Source: Ulva prolifera
Taxonomy: Eukaryota; Chlorophyta; Ulvophyceae; Ulvales; Ulvaceae
Assembly (NCBI GenBank): GCA_023078555.1
Contig: CM041199.1
Location: forward strand, 8,313,315-8,377,314
Reading direction: 5' to 3'
Length of the DNA stretch: 64,000 nt
Below the pieces are notes generated by a model. That model was given only the letters and a program-made list of their open reading frames with translations. It ran no database searches and was not told the DNA's origin. The position numbers were made by a program, and so were the translations under genes. Each line of letters opens with the position of its first letter. The first letter of the stretch is position 1. Positions 35,201 through 47,122 of this stretch are shown one piece after another.

Positions 35201-38200
35201 TACGTGTGGAGTGACCGAGTCCGTGTGGAGTGTCCGTGTGGAGTGTCCGTGTGGAGTGACCGTGTGGAGTGCCCAAGTCCGTGTGGAGTGTCCGTGTGGA
35301 TTGTACGTGTGGAGTGACCGAGTCCGTGTGGAGTGTCCGTGTGGAGTATATGTGTGGAGTGACCGTGTCCGTGTGGAGTGGCCGTGTGGAGTGACCGTGT
35401 GCTGTGTACATGTGGAGTGACCGAGTCCGTGTGGAGTGTCCGTGTGGAATGTACGTGTGGAGTGACCGTGTCCGTGTGGAGTGTCCGTGTGGAGAGACCG
35501 AGTCCGTGTGGAGTGGCCGTGTGGAGTGTCCGTTTGGAGTGTACGTGTGGAGTGACCGTGTCCTTGTGTAGTGTCCGTGTGGAGTGTACGTGTGGAGTGT
35601 TCAAGTCCGTGTGGAGTGTCCGTGTGGAGTGTACGTGTGGAGTGCCCAAGTCCGTGTGGAGTGTCCGTGTGGAGTGTCCGTGTGGAGTGTACATGTGTAG
35701 TGACCGAGTCCGTGTGGAGTGTCCGTGTGGAGTGTACGTGTGGAGTGCCCAAGTCCGTGTGGAGTGACCGTGTGGAGTGTACGTGTGGAGTGACCGAGTC
35801 CGTGTGGAGTGTCCGTGTGGAGTGTCCGCGTGGAGTGACCGTGTGGAGTGCCCAAGTCCGTGTGGAGTGTCCGTGTGGATTGTACGTGTGGAGTGTTCAA
35901 GTCCGTGTGGAGTGTCCGTGTGGAGTGTACGTGTGGAGTGCCCAAGTCCGTGTGGAGTGTCCATGTGGAGTGTCCGTGTGGAATATACGTGTGGAGTGAC
36001 CGTGTCCGTGTGGAGTGTCCGTGTGGAGTGTCCGTGTGGAGAGACCGAGTCCGTGTGGAGTGGCCGTGTGGAGTGTCCGTCTGGAGTGTACGTGTGGAGT
36101 GACCGTGTCCGTGTGGAGTGTCCGTGTGGAGTGTACGTATGGAGTGTTCAAGTCCGTGTGGAGTGTCCGTGTGGAGTGTACGTGTGGAGTGCCCAAGTCC
36201 GTGTGGAGTGTCCGTGTGGAGTGTCCGTGTGAAGTTAACGAGTCCGTGTGGAGTGGCCGTGTGGAGTGTCCGTGTGGAGTGACCGAGTCCGTGTGGAGTG
36301 TCCGTGTGGAGTGTACGCGTGGAGTGTCCGTGTGGAGTGTACGTGTGGAGTGCCCAAGTCCGTGTGGAGTGTCCGTGTGGAGTGTACGTGTGGAGTGCCC
36401 AAGTCCGTGTGGAGTGACCGTGTGGAGTGTACGTGTGGAGTGACCGAGTCCGTGTGGAGTGTCCGTGTGGAGTGTCCGTGTGGAGTGTACGTGTGGAGTG
36501 CCCAAGTCCGTGTGGAGTGTCCGTGTGGAGTGTCCGTGTGGAGTGTACGTGTGGAGTGCCCAAGTCTGTGTGGAGTGTCCATGTGGAGTGTACGTGTGGA
36601 GTGCCCAAGTCCGTGTGGAGTGTCCGTGTGGAGTGTCCGTTTGGAGTGTACGTGTGGAGTGACTGTGTCCGTGTGGTGTGTCCGTGTGGAGTGTACGTGT
36701 GCAGTGCCCAATTCTGTGTGGAGTGTCCGTGTGGAGTGTACGTGTGGAGTGCCCAAGTCCGTGTGGAGTGTCCGTGCGGAGTGTCCGTTTGGAGTGTACG
36801 TGTGGAGTGACCGTGTCCGTGTGGTGTGTCCGTGTGGAGTGTACGTGTGGAGTGCCCAAGTCCGTGTGGAGTGTCCGTGTGGAGTGTACGTGTGGAGTGC
36901 CCAAGTCCGTGTGGAGTGTCCGTGTGGAGTGTCCGTGTGGAGTGACCGTGTCCGTGTGGTGTGTCCGTGTGGAGTGTACGTGTGGAGTGCCCAAGTCTGT
37001 GTGGAGTGTCCGTGTGGAGTGACCGTGTGGAGTGCCCAAGTCCGTGTGGAGTGTCCGTGTGGAAAGTCCGTTTGGAGTGTACGTGTGGAGTGACCGTGTC
37101 CGTGTGGAGTGTCCGTGTGGAGTGTACGTGTGGAGTGTTCAAGTCTGTGTGGAGTGTCCGTGTGGAGTGTACGTGTGGAGTGCCCAAGTCCGTGTGGAGT
37201 GTCCGTGTGGAGTGTACGTGTGGAGTGCCCAAGTCCGTGTGGAGTGACCGTGCGGAGTGTACGTGTGGAGTGACCGTGTCCGTGTGGTGTGTCCGTGTGG
37301 AGTGTACGTGTGGAGTGCCCAAGTCCGTGTGGAGTGTCCGTGTGGAGTGTACGTATGGAGTGCCCAAGTCCGTGTGGAGTGACCGTGTGGAGTGTACGTG
37401 TGGAGTGACCGAGTCCGTGTGGAGTGTCCGTGTGGAGTGTCCGTGTGGAGTGTACGTGTGGAGTGCCCAAGTCCGTGTGGAGTGTCCGTGTGGAGTGTCC
37501 GTTTGGAGTGTACGTGTGGAGTGACCGTGTCCGTGTGGTGTGTCCGTGTGGAGTGTACGTGTGGAGTGCCCAAGTCCGTGTGGAGTGTCCGTGTGGAGTG
37601 TACGTGTGGAGTGCCCAAGTCCGTGTGGAGTGTCCGTGTGGAGTGTCCGTGTGGAGTGACCGTGTCCGTGTGGAGTGTCCGTGTGGAGTGTACGTGTGCA
37701 GTGCCCAAGTCCGTGTGGAGTGTCCGTGTGGAGTGTACGTGTGGAGTGCCCAAGTCCGTGTGGAGTGACCGTGTGGAGTGTACGTGTGGAGTGACCGAGT
37801 CCGTGTGGAGTGTACGCGTGGAGTGTCCGTGTGGAGTGTACGTGTGGAGTGCCCAAGTCCGTGTGGAGTGTCCGTGTGGAGTGTACGTGTGGAGTGCCCA
37901 AGTCCGTGTGGAGTGACCGTGTGGAGTGTACGTGTGGAGTGACCGAGTCCGTGTGGAGTGTCCGTGTGGAGTGTCCGTGTGGAGTGTACGTGTGGAGTGC
38001 CCAAGTCCGTGTGGAGTGTCCGTGTGGAGTGTCCGTGTGGAGTGTACGTGTGGAGTGCCCAAGTCTGTGTGGAGTGTCCATGTGGAGTGTACGTGTGGAG
38101 TGCCCAAGTCCGTGTGGAGTGTCCGTGTGGAGTGTCCGTTTGGAGTGTACGTGTGGAGTGACTGTGTCCGTGTGGTGTGTCCGTGTGGAGTGTACGTGTG

Positions 38201-38320
38201 CAGTGCCCAATTCTGTGTGGAGTGTCCGTGTGGAGTGTACGTGTGGAGTGCCCAAGTCCGTGTGGAGTGTCCGTGCGGAGTGTCCGTTTGGAGTGTACGT
38301 GTGGAGTGACCGTGTCCGTG
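29277..38320. repeat. Minisatellite array, block 3
   Basis: The 13/19-bp minisatellite continues for about 9 kb directly after element A. Variant subunits not prominent in block 1 appear, such as those around GGAATATACG, GGAGTATATG and GTGAAGTTACCGAG. Long duplications are visible: about 30384-30900 recurs near 32875, about 31427-31750 recurs near 33184 and 35777, and about 33885-34268 recurs near 36427 and 37926. Confidence 0.95.
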
Positions 38321-39154
38321 TATGTATGTATGTATGCATGATTACATAGCCGTATCCATTTGGACATTGACAACTCCGAAATCCGGGACCGAAAGAGGCA
38401 TCCAAGCAACATGCTGCCGCAAACTCTGACTTGCGCCACAGAATGCAACAACACGAGCCAATTCACCGAGAGGGGACGGGCGATTTGCAACACCCGACAC
38501 CCCAGCATCACCACCAACACCATCAACACCGACAATAAGCACAACCGCTACATCAGACCACGAAACACCAGAGGCACTGTCATAAGGACCTGGCCGTGCG
38601 AGCAACTGCCGCACCAAAACCGCAACGGCGGAGACATGCCGATCACGATGTGCCACTGGGACAGGTGGCAGAACTGCCCCGATGGGTGCACGTGCGATGT
38701 AGGATGTGAAGACATCAGCAGCACGTGAATATTCCAAATGCTTTTCACTACGGTGCCTACACAAGAAAGGAGACAGACCCGAACGAGCAGACATTAGCAC
38801 ACGCACAAGACCGGGCTCTACGGAGTCCATAAACGGGGCTAGTGACCCTAGTTCGTGTGTTATCACACCACGCAACCACTCTCCAGTGACCTTATTGTCG
38901 CGACCACGCTTCTCAAATCGTTGTTCAAGGTATGCCAACCACATGACAGCCACGACCTTCTCACGGGTAAGATTTGAGTACGTGATTGTGAGAGGGCTTT
39001 GTTTGGACGGCTGATCATGCATGCCGAGACGTTTGGACACCCTGGGTGGCCCACGTCGGCGGCGATGCTCAGGCTCGGGTGGAGCCTGTAAGGCAAGTCT
39101 GATGTGTGCATATCGTTTCAGTTCTGCCGCAATGGCCGTGATGCGGGAATGAAA
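38321..39154 (-). repeat. 834-bp foreign segment in the satellite, copy 1
   Basis: A unique-looking segment starts with a short TATG run and ends near GGGAATGAAAC, where satellite resumes. It has no clear terminal inverted repeats. The minus strand is open from the right-hand satellite through almost the whole segment to a stop near 38342. That frame contains EKVVAVMWLAYLEQRFEKRG and EWLRGVITHELGSLAPFMD, which look more like real protein than the plus-strand frames. I do not recognise the family; it may be a fragment of a gene or mobile element. This copy has T at 38819 where the other two have A at the matching site. Confidence 0.85.
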
Positions 39155-42100
39155 CGTGTGGTGTGTCCGTGTGGTGTGTCCGTGTGGAGTGTACGTGTGG
39201 AGTGCCCAAGTCCGTGTGGAGTGTCCGTGTGGAGTGTACGTGTGGAGTGCCCAAGTCCGTGTGGAGTGTCCGTGTGGAGTGTCCGTGTGGAGTGACCGTG
39301 TCCGTGTGGTGTGTCCGTGTGGAGTGTACGTGTGGAGTGCCCAAGTCTGTGTGGAGTGTCCGTGTGGAGTGACCGTGTGGAGTGCCCAAGTCCGTGTGGA
39401 GTGTCCGTGTGGAAAGTCCGTTTGGAGTGTACGTGTGGAGTGACCGTGTCCGTGTGGAGTGTCCGTGTGGAGTGTACGTGTGGAGTGTTCAAGTCTGTGT
39501 GGAGTGTCCGTGTGGAGTGTACGTGTGGAGTGCCCAAGTCCGTGTGGAGTGTCCGTGTGGAGTGTACGTGTGGAGTGCCCAAGTCCGTGTGGAGTGACCG
39601 TGCGGAGTGTACGTGTGGAGTGACCGTGTCCGTGTGGTGTGTCCGTGTGGAGTGTACGTGTGGAGTGCCCAAGTCCGTGTGGAGTGTCCGTGTGGAGTGT
39701 ACGTATGGAGTGCCCAAGTCCGTGTGGAGTGACCGTGTGGAGTGTACGTGTGGAGTGACCGAGTCCGTGTGGAGTGTCCGTGTGGAGTGTCCGTGTGGAG
39801 TGTACGTGTGGAGTGCCCAAGTCCGTGTGGAGTGTCCGTGTGGAGTGTCCGTTTGGAGTGTACGTGTGGAGTGACCGTGTCCGTGTGGTGTGTCCGTGTG
39901 GAGTGTACGTGTGGAGTGCCCAAGTCCGTGTGGAGTGTCCGTGTGGAGTGTACGTATGGAGTGCCCAAGTCCGTGTGGAGTGACCGTGTGGAGTGTACGT
40001 GTGGAGTGACCGAGTCCGTGTGGAGTGTCCGTGTGGAGTGTCCGCGTGGAGTGACCGTGTGGAGTGACCGTGTCCGTGTGGAGTGGCCGTGTGGAGTGAC
40101 CGTGTGGAGTGCCCAAGTCATTGTGGAGTGTCCGTGTGGAGTGTACGTGTGGAGTGCCCAAGTCCGTGTGGGGTGACCGTGTGGAGTTTACGTATGGAGT
40201 GACCGAGTCCGTGTGGAGTGGCCGTGTGGAGTGACCGTGTGGAGTGCCCAAGTCCGTGTGGAGTGTCCGTGTGGAGTGTCCGTGTGGAGTGTACGTGTGG
40301 AGTGACCGTGTCCGTGTGGTGTGTCCGTGTGGAGTGTACGCGTGGAGTGCCCAAGTCCGTGTGGAGTGTCCGTGTGGAGTGTACGTGTGGAGTGCCCAAG
40401 TCCGTGTGGAGTGACCGTGTGGAGTGTACGTGTGGAGTGCCCAAGTCTGTGTGGAGTGGCCGTGTGGAGTGACCGTGTGGAGTGCCCAAGTCCGTGTGGA
40501 GTGTCCGTGTGGAGTGTACGTGTGGAGTGACCGTGTCCGTGTGGAGTGGCCGTGTGGAGTGACCGTGTGGAGTGCCCAAGTCCGTGTGGAGTGTCCGTGT
40601 GGAGTGTACGTGTGGAGTGCCCAAGTCTGTGTGGAGTGTCCGTGTGGAGTGTACGTGTGGAGTGCCCAAGTCCGTGTGGAGTGTCCTTGTGGAGTGTACG
40701 TGTGGAGTGCCCAAGTCCGTGTGGAGTGACCGTGTGGAGTGTACGTGTGGAGTGACCGTGTCCGTGTGGTGTGTCCGTGTGGAGTGTACGTGTGGAGTGC
40801 CCAAGTCCGTGTGGAGTGTCCGTGTGGAGTGTACGTATGGAGTGCCCAAGTCCGTGTGGAGTGACCGTGTGGAGTGTATGTGTGGAGTGACCGAGTCCGT
40901 GTGGAGTGTCCGTGTGGAGTGTCCGTGTGGAGTGTACGTGTGGAGTGCCCAAGTCCGTGTGGAGTGTCCGTGTGGAGTGTCCGTTTGGAGTGTACGTGTG
41001 GAGTGACCGTGTCCGTGTGGTGTGTCCGTGTGGAGTGTACGTGTGGAGTGCCCAAGTCCGTGTGGAGTGTCCGTGTGGAGTGTACGTGTGGAGTGCCCAA
41101 GTCCGTGTGGAGTGTCCGTGTGGAGTGTACGTGTGGAGTGACCGAGTCCGTGTGGAGTGTCCGTGTGGAGTGTCCGCGTGGAGTGACCGTGTGGAGTGCC
41201 CAAGTCCGTGTGGAGTGTCCGTGTGGATTGAACGTGTGGAGTGTTCAAGTCCGTGTGGAGTGTCCGTGTGGAGTGTACGTGTGGAGTGCCCAAGTCCGTG
41301 TGGAGTGTCCATGTGGAGTGTCCGTGTGGAATATACGTGTGGAGTGACCGTGTCCGTGTGGAGTGTCCGTGTGGAGTGTCCGTGTGGAGAGACCGAGTCC
41401 GTGTGGAGTGGCCGTGTGGAGTGTCCGTTTGGAGTGTACGTGTGGAGTGACCGTGTCCGTGTGGAGTGTCCGTGTGGAGTGTACGTATGGAGTGTTCAAG
41501 TCCGTGTGGAGTGTCCGTGTGGAGTGTACGTGTGGAGTGCCCAAGTCCGTGTGGAGTGTCCGTGTGGAGTGTCCGTGTGAAGTTAACGAGTCCGTGTGGA
41601 GTGGCCGTGTGGAGTGTCCGTGTGGAGTGACCGAGTCCGTGTGGAGTGTCCGTGTGGAGTGTACGCGTGGAGTGTCCGTGTGGAGTGTACGTGTGGAGTG
41701 CCCAAGTCCGTGTGGAGTGTCCGTGTGGAGTGTCCGTGTGGAGTGTACGTGTGGAGTGCCCAAGTCCGTGTGGAGTGTCCGTGTGGAGTGTCCGTGTGGA
41801 GTGTACGTGTGGAGTGCCCAAGTCTGTGTGGAGTGTCCATGTGGAGTGTACGTGTGGAGTGCCCAAGTCCGTGTGGAGTGTCCGTGTGGAGTGTCCGTTT
41901 GGAGTGTACGTGTGGAGTGACTGTGTCCGTGTGGTGTGTCCGTGTGGAGTGTACGTGTGCAGTGCCCAATTCTGTGTGGAGTGTCCGTGTAGAGTGTACG
42001 TGTGGAGTGCCCAAGTCCGTGTGGAGTGTCCGTGCGGAGTGTCCGTTTGGAGTGTACGTGTGGAGTGACCGTGTCCGTGTGGTGTGTCCGTGTGGAGTGT

Positions 42101-43578
42101 ACGTGTGGAGTGCCCAAGTCCGTGTGGAGTGTCCGTGTGGAGTGTACGTGTGGAGTGCCCAAGTCCGTGTGGAGTGTCCGTGTGGAGTGTCCGTGTGGAG
42201 TGACCGTGTCCGTGTGGTGTGTCCGTGTGGAGTGTACGTGTGGAGTGCCCAAGTCTGTGTGGAGTGTCCGTGTGGAGTGACCGTGTGGAGTGCCCAAGTC
42301 CGTGTGGAGTGTCCGTGTGGAAAGTCCGTTTGGAGTGTACGTGTGGAGTGACCGTGTCCGTGTGGAGTGTCCGTGTGGAGTGTACGTGTGGAGTGTTCAA
42401 GTCTGTGTGGAGTGTCCGTGTGGAGTGTACGTGTGGAGTGCCCAAGTCCGTGTGGAGTGTCCGTGTGGAGTGTACGTGTGGAGTGCCCAAGTCCGTGTGG
42501 AGTGACCGTGCGGAGTGTACGTGTGGAGTGACCGTGTCCGTGTGGTGTGTCCGTGTGGAGTGTACGTGTGGAGTGCCCAAGTCCGTGTGGAGTGTCCGTG
42601 TGGAGTGTACGTATGGAGTGCCCAAGTCCGTGTGGAGTGACCGTGTGGAGTGTACGTGTGGAGTGACCGAGTCCGTGTGGAGTGTCCGTGTGGAGTGTCC
42701 GTGTGGAGTGTACGTGTGGAGTGCCCAAGTCCGTGTGGAGTGTCCGTGTGGAGTGTCCGTTTGGAGTGTACGTGTGGAGTGACCGTGTCCGTGTGGTGTG
42801 TCCGTGTGGAGTGTACGTGTGGAGTGCCCAAGTCCGTGTGGAGTGTCCGTGTGGAGTGTACGTGTGGAGTGCCCAAGTCCGTGTGGAGTGTCCGTGTGGA
42901 GTGTCCGTGTGGAGTGACCGTGTCCGTGTGGAGTGTCCGTGTGGAGTGTACGTGTGCAGTGCCCAAGTCCGTGTGGAGTGTCCGTGTGGAGTGTACGTGT
43001 GGAGTGCCCAAGTCCGTGTGGAGTGACCGTGTGGAGTGTACGTGTGGAGTGACCGAGTCCGTGTGGAGTGTACGCGTGGAGTGTCCGTGTGGAGTGTACG
43101 TGTGGAGTGCCCAAGTCCGTGTGGAGTGTCCGTGTGGAGTGTACGTGTGGAGTGCCCAAGTCCGTGTGGAGTGACCGTGTGGAGTGTACGTGTGGAGTGA
43201 CCGAGTCCGTGTGGAGTGTCCGTGTGGAGTGTCCGTGTGGAGTGTACGTGTGGAGTGCCCAAGTCCGTGTGGAGTGTCCGTGTGGAGTGTCCGTGTGGAG
43301 TGTACGTGTGGAGTGCCCAAGTCTGTGTGGAGTGTCCATGTGGAGTGTACGTGTGGAGTGCCCAAGTCCGTGTGGAGTGTCCGTGTGGAGTGTCCGTTTG
43401 GAGTGTACGTGTGGAGTGACTGTGTCCGTGTGGTGTGTCCGTGTGGAGTGTACGTGTGCAGTGCCCAATTCTGTGTGGAGTGTCCGTGTGGAGTGTACGT
43501 GTGGAGTGCCCAAGTCCGTGTGGAGTGTCCGTGCGGAGTGTCCGTTTGGAGTGTACGTGTGGAGTGACCGTGTCCGTG
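39155..43578. repeat. Minisatellite array, block 4
   Basis: The same 13/19-bp minisatellite. The part from about 41125 to 43578 copies block 3 from about 35777 to 38320. The offset is 5348 bp at first and 5258 bp later, so two 45-bp units are missing from the second copy. The start of the block (39155 to about 40200) recurs after the other 834-bp segments. Confidence 0.95.
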
Positions 43579-44412
43579 TATGTATGTATGTATGCATGAT
43601 TACATAGCCGTATCCATTTGGACATTGACAACTCCGAAATCCGGGACCGAAAGAGGCATCCAAGCAACATGCTGCCGCAAACTCTGACTTGCGCCACAGA
43701 ATGCAACAACACGAGCCAATTCACCGAGAGGGGACGGGCGATTTGCAACACCCGACACCCCAGCATCACCACCAACACCATCAACACCGACAATAAGCAC
43801 AACCGCTACATCAGACCACGAAACACCAGAGGCACTGTCATAAGGACCTGGCCGTGCGAGCAACTGCCGCACCAAAACCGCAACGGCGGAGACATGCCGA
43901 TCACGATGTGCCACTGGGACAGGTGGCAGAACTGCCCCGATGGGTGCACGTGCGATGTAGGATGTGAAGACATCAGCAGCACGTGAATATTCCAAATGCT
44001 TTTCACTACGGTGCCTACACAAGAAAGGAGACAGACCCGAACGAGCAGACATTAGCACACGCACAAGACCGGGCTCAACGGAGTCCATAAACGGGGCTAG
44101 TGACCCTAGTTCGTGTGTTATCACACCACGCAACCACTCTCCAGTGACCTTATTGTCGCGACCACGCTTCTCAAATCGTTGTTCAAGGTATGCCAACCAC
44201 ATGACAGCCACGACCTTCTCACGGGTAAGATTTGAGTACGTGATTGTGAGAGGGCTTTGTTTGGACGGCTGATCATGCATGCCGAGACGTTTGGACACCC
44301 TGGGTGGCCCACGTCGGCGGCGATGCTCAGGCTCGGGTGGAGCCTGTAAGGCAAGTCTGATGTGTGCATATCGTTTCAGTTCTGCCGCAATGGCCGTGAT
44401 GCGGGAATGAAA
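43579..44412 (-). repeat. 834-bp foreign segment, copy 2
   Basis: Reading by eye, it equals copy 1 at every position checked except one synonymous change (A at 44077 against T at 38819). The same minus-strand open frame is kept. Confidence 0.9.
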
Positions 44413-46288
44413 CGTGTGGTGTGTCCGTGTGGTGTGTCCGTGTGGAGTGTACGTGTGGAGTGCCCAAGTCCGTGTGGAGTGTCCGTGTGGAGTGTACGTG
44501 TGGAGTGCCCAAGTCCGTGTGGAGTGTCCGTGTGGAGTGTCCGTGTGGAGTGACCGTGTCCGTGTGGTGTGTCCGTGTGGAGTGTACGTGTGGAGTGCCC
44601 AAGTCTGTGTGGAGTGTCCGTGTGGAGTGACCGTGTGGAGTGCCCAAGTCCGTGTGGAGTGTCCGTGTGGAAAGTCCGTTTGGAGTGTACGTGTGGAGTG
44701 ACCGTGTCCGTGTGGAGTGTCCGTGTGGAGTGTACGTGTGGAGTGTTCAAGTCTGTGTGGAGTGTCCGTGTGGAGTGTACGTGTGGAGTGCCCAAGTCCG
44801 TGTGGAGTGTCCGTGTGGAGTGTACGTGTGGAGTGCCCAAGTCCGTGTGGAGTGACCGTGCGGAGTGTACGTGTGGAGTGACCGTGTCCGTGTGGTGTGT
44901 CCGTGTGGAGTGTACGTGTGGAGTGCCCAAGTCCGTGTGGAGTGTCCGTGTGGAGTGTACGTATGGAGTGCCCAAGTCCGTGTGGAGTGACCGTGTGGAG
45001 TGTACGTGTGGAGTGACCGAGTCCGTGTGGAGTGTCCGTGTGGAGTGTCCGTGTGGAGTGTACGTGTGGAGTGCCCAAGTCCGTGTGGAGTGTCCGTGTG
45101 GAGTGTCCGTTTGGAGTGTACGTGTGGAGTGACCGTGTCCGTGTGGTGTGTCCGTGTGGAGTGTACGTGTGGAGTGCCCAAGTCCGTGTGGAGTGTCCGT
45201 GTGGAGTGTACGTGTGGAGTGCCCAAGTCCGTGTGGAGTGTCCGTGTGGAGTGTCCGTGTGGAGTGACCGTGTCCGTGTGGTGTGTCCGTGTGGAGTGTA
45301 CGTGTGGAGTGCCCAAGTCTGTGTGGAGTGTCCGTGTGGAGTGACCGTGTGGAGTGCCCAAGTCCGTGTGGAGTGTCCGTGTGGAAAGTCCGTTTGGAGT
45401 GTACGTGTGGAGTGACCGTGTCCGTGTGGAGTGTCCGTGTGGAGTGTACGTGTGGAGTGTTCAAGTCTGTGTGGAGTGTCCGTGTGGAGTGTACGTGTGG
45501 AGTGCCCAAGTCCGTGTGGAGTGTCCGTGTGGAGTGTACGTGTGGAGTGCCCAAGTCCGTGTGGAGTGACCGTGCGGAGTGTACGTGTGGAGTGACCGTG
45601 TCCGTGTGGTGTGTCCGTGTGGAGTGTACGTGTGGAGTGCCCAAGTCCGTGTGGAGTGTCCGTGTGGAGTGTACGTATGGAGTGCCCAAGTCCGTGTGGA
45701 GTGACCGTGTGGAGTGTACGTGTGGAGTGACCGAGTCCGTGTGGAGTGTCCGTGTGGAGTGTCCGTGTGGAGTGTACGTGTGGAGTGCCCAAGTCCGTGT
45801 GGAGTGTCCGTGTGGAGTGTCCGTTTGGAGTGTACGTGTGGAGTGACCGTGTCCGTGTGGAGTGTCCGTGTGGAGTGTACGTGTGGAGTGTTCAAGTCTG
45901 TGTGGAGTGTCCGTGTGGAGTGTACGTGTGGAGTGCCCAAGTCCGTGTGGAGTGTCCGTGTGGAGTGTACGTGTGGAGTGCCCAAGTCCGTGTGGAGTGA
46001 CCGTGCGGAGTGTACGTGTGGAGTGACCGTGTCCGTGTGGTGTGTCCGTGTGGAGTGTACGTGTGGAGTGCCCAAGTCCGTGTGGAGTGTCCGTGTGGAG
46101 TGTACGTATGGAGTGCCCAAGTCCGTGTGGAGTGACCGTGTGGAGTGTACGTGTGGAGTGACCGAGTCCGTGTGGAGTGTCCGTGTGGAGTGTCCGTGTG
46201 GAGTGTACGTGTGGAGTGCCCAAGTCCGTGTGGAGTGTCCGTGCGGAGTGTCCGTTTGGAGTGTACGTGTGGAGTGACCGTGTCCGTG
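44413..46288. repeat. Minisatellite array, block 5
   Basis: A 1.9-kb stretch of the same minisatellite between segment copies 2 and 3. It is a shortened version of blocks 4 and 6, in line with unequal exchange or replication slippage changing the spacing between segment copies from 5258 to 2710 bp. Confidence 0.95.
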
Positions 46289-47122
46289 TATGTATGTATG
46301 TATGCATGATTACATAGCCGTATCCATTTGGACATTGACAACTCCGAAATCCGGGACCGAAAGAGGCATCCAAGCAACATGCTGCCGCAAACTCTGACTT
46401 GCGCCACAGAATGCAACAACACGAGCCAATTCACCGAGAGGGGACGGGCGATTTGCAACACCCGACACCCCAGCATCACCACCAACACCATCAACACCGA
46501 CAATAAGCACAACCGCTACATCAGACCACGAAACACCAGAGGCACTGTCATAAGGACCTGGCCGTGCGAGCAACTGCCGCACCAAAACCGCAACGGCGGA
46601 GACATGCCGATCACGATGTGCCACTGGGACAGGTGGCAGAACTGCCCCGATGGGTGCACGTGCGATGTAGGATGTGAAGACATCAGCAGCACGTGAATAT
46701 TCCAAATGCTTTTCACTACGGTGCCTACACAAGAAAGGAGACAGACCCGAACGAGCAGACATTAGCACACGCACAAGACCGGGCTCAACGGAGTCCATAA
46801 ACGGGGCTAGTGACCCTAGTTCGTGTGTTATCACACCACGCAACCACTCTCCAGTGACCTTATTGTCGCGACCACGCTTCTCAAATCGTTGTTCAAGGTA
46901 TGCCAACCACATGACAGCCACGACCTTCTCACGGGTAAGATTTGAGTACGTGATTGTGAGAGGGCTTTGTTTGGACGGCTGATCATGCATGCCGAGACGT
47001 TTGGACACCCTGGGTGGCCCACGTCGGCGGCGATGCTCAGGCTCGGGTGGAGCCTGTAAGGCAAGTCTGATGTGTGCATATCGTTTCAGTTCTGCCGCAA
47101 TGGCCGTGATGCGGGAATGAAA
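46289..47122 (-). repeat. 834-bp foreign segment, copy 3
   Basis: Identical by eye to copy 2, including A at 46787. Copies 2 and 3 are therefore the closest pair. Confidence 0.9.

Noticed and set aside
38321-39154. 834-bp segment as an intact transposon
   Set aside because: No inverted ends or target duplication could be found at its borders; it spreads together with flanking satellite, which fits segmental duplication.
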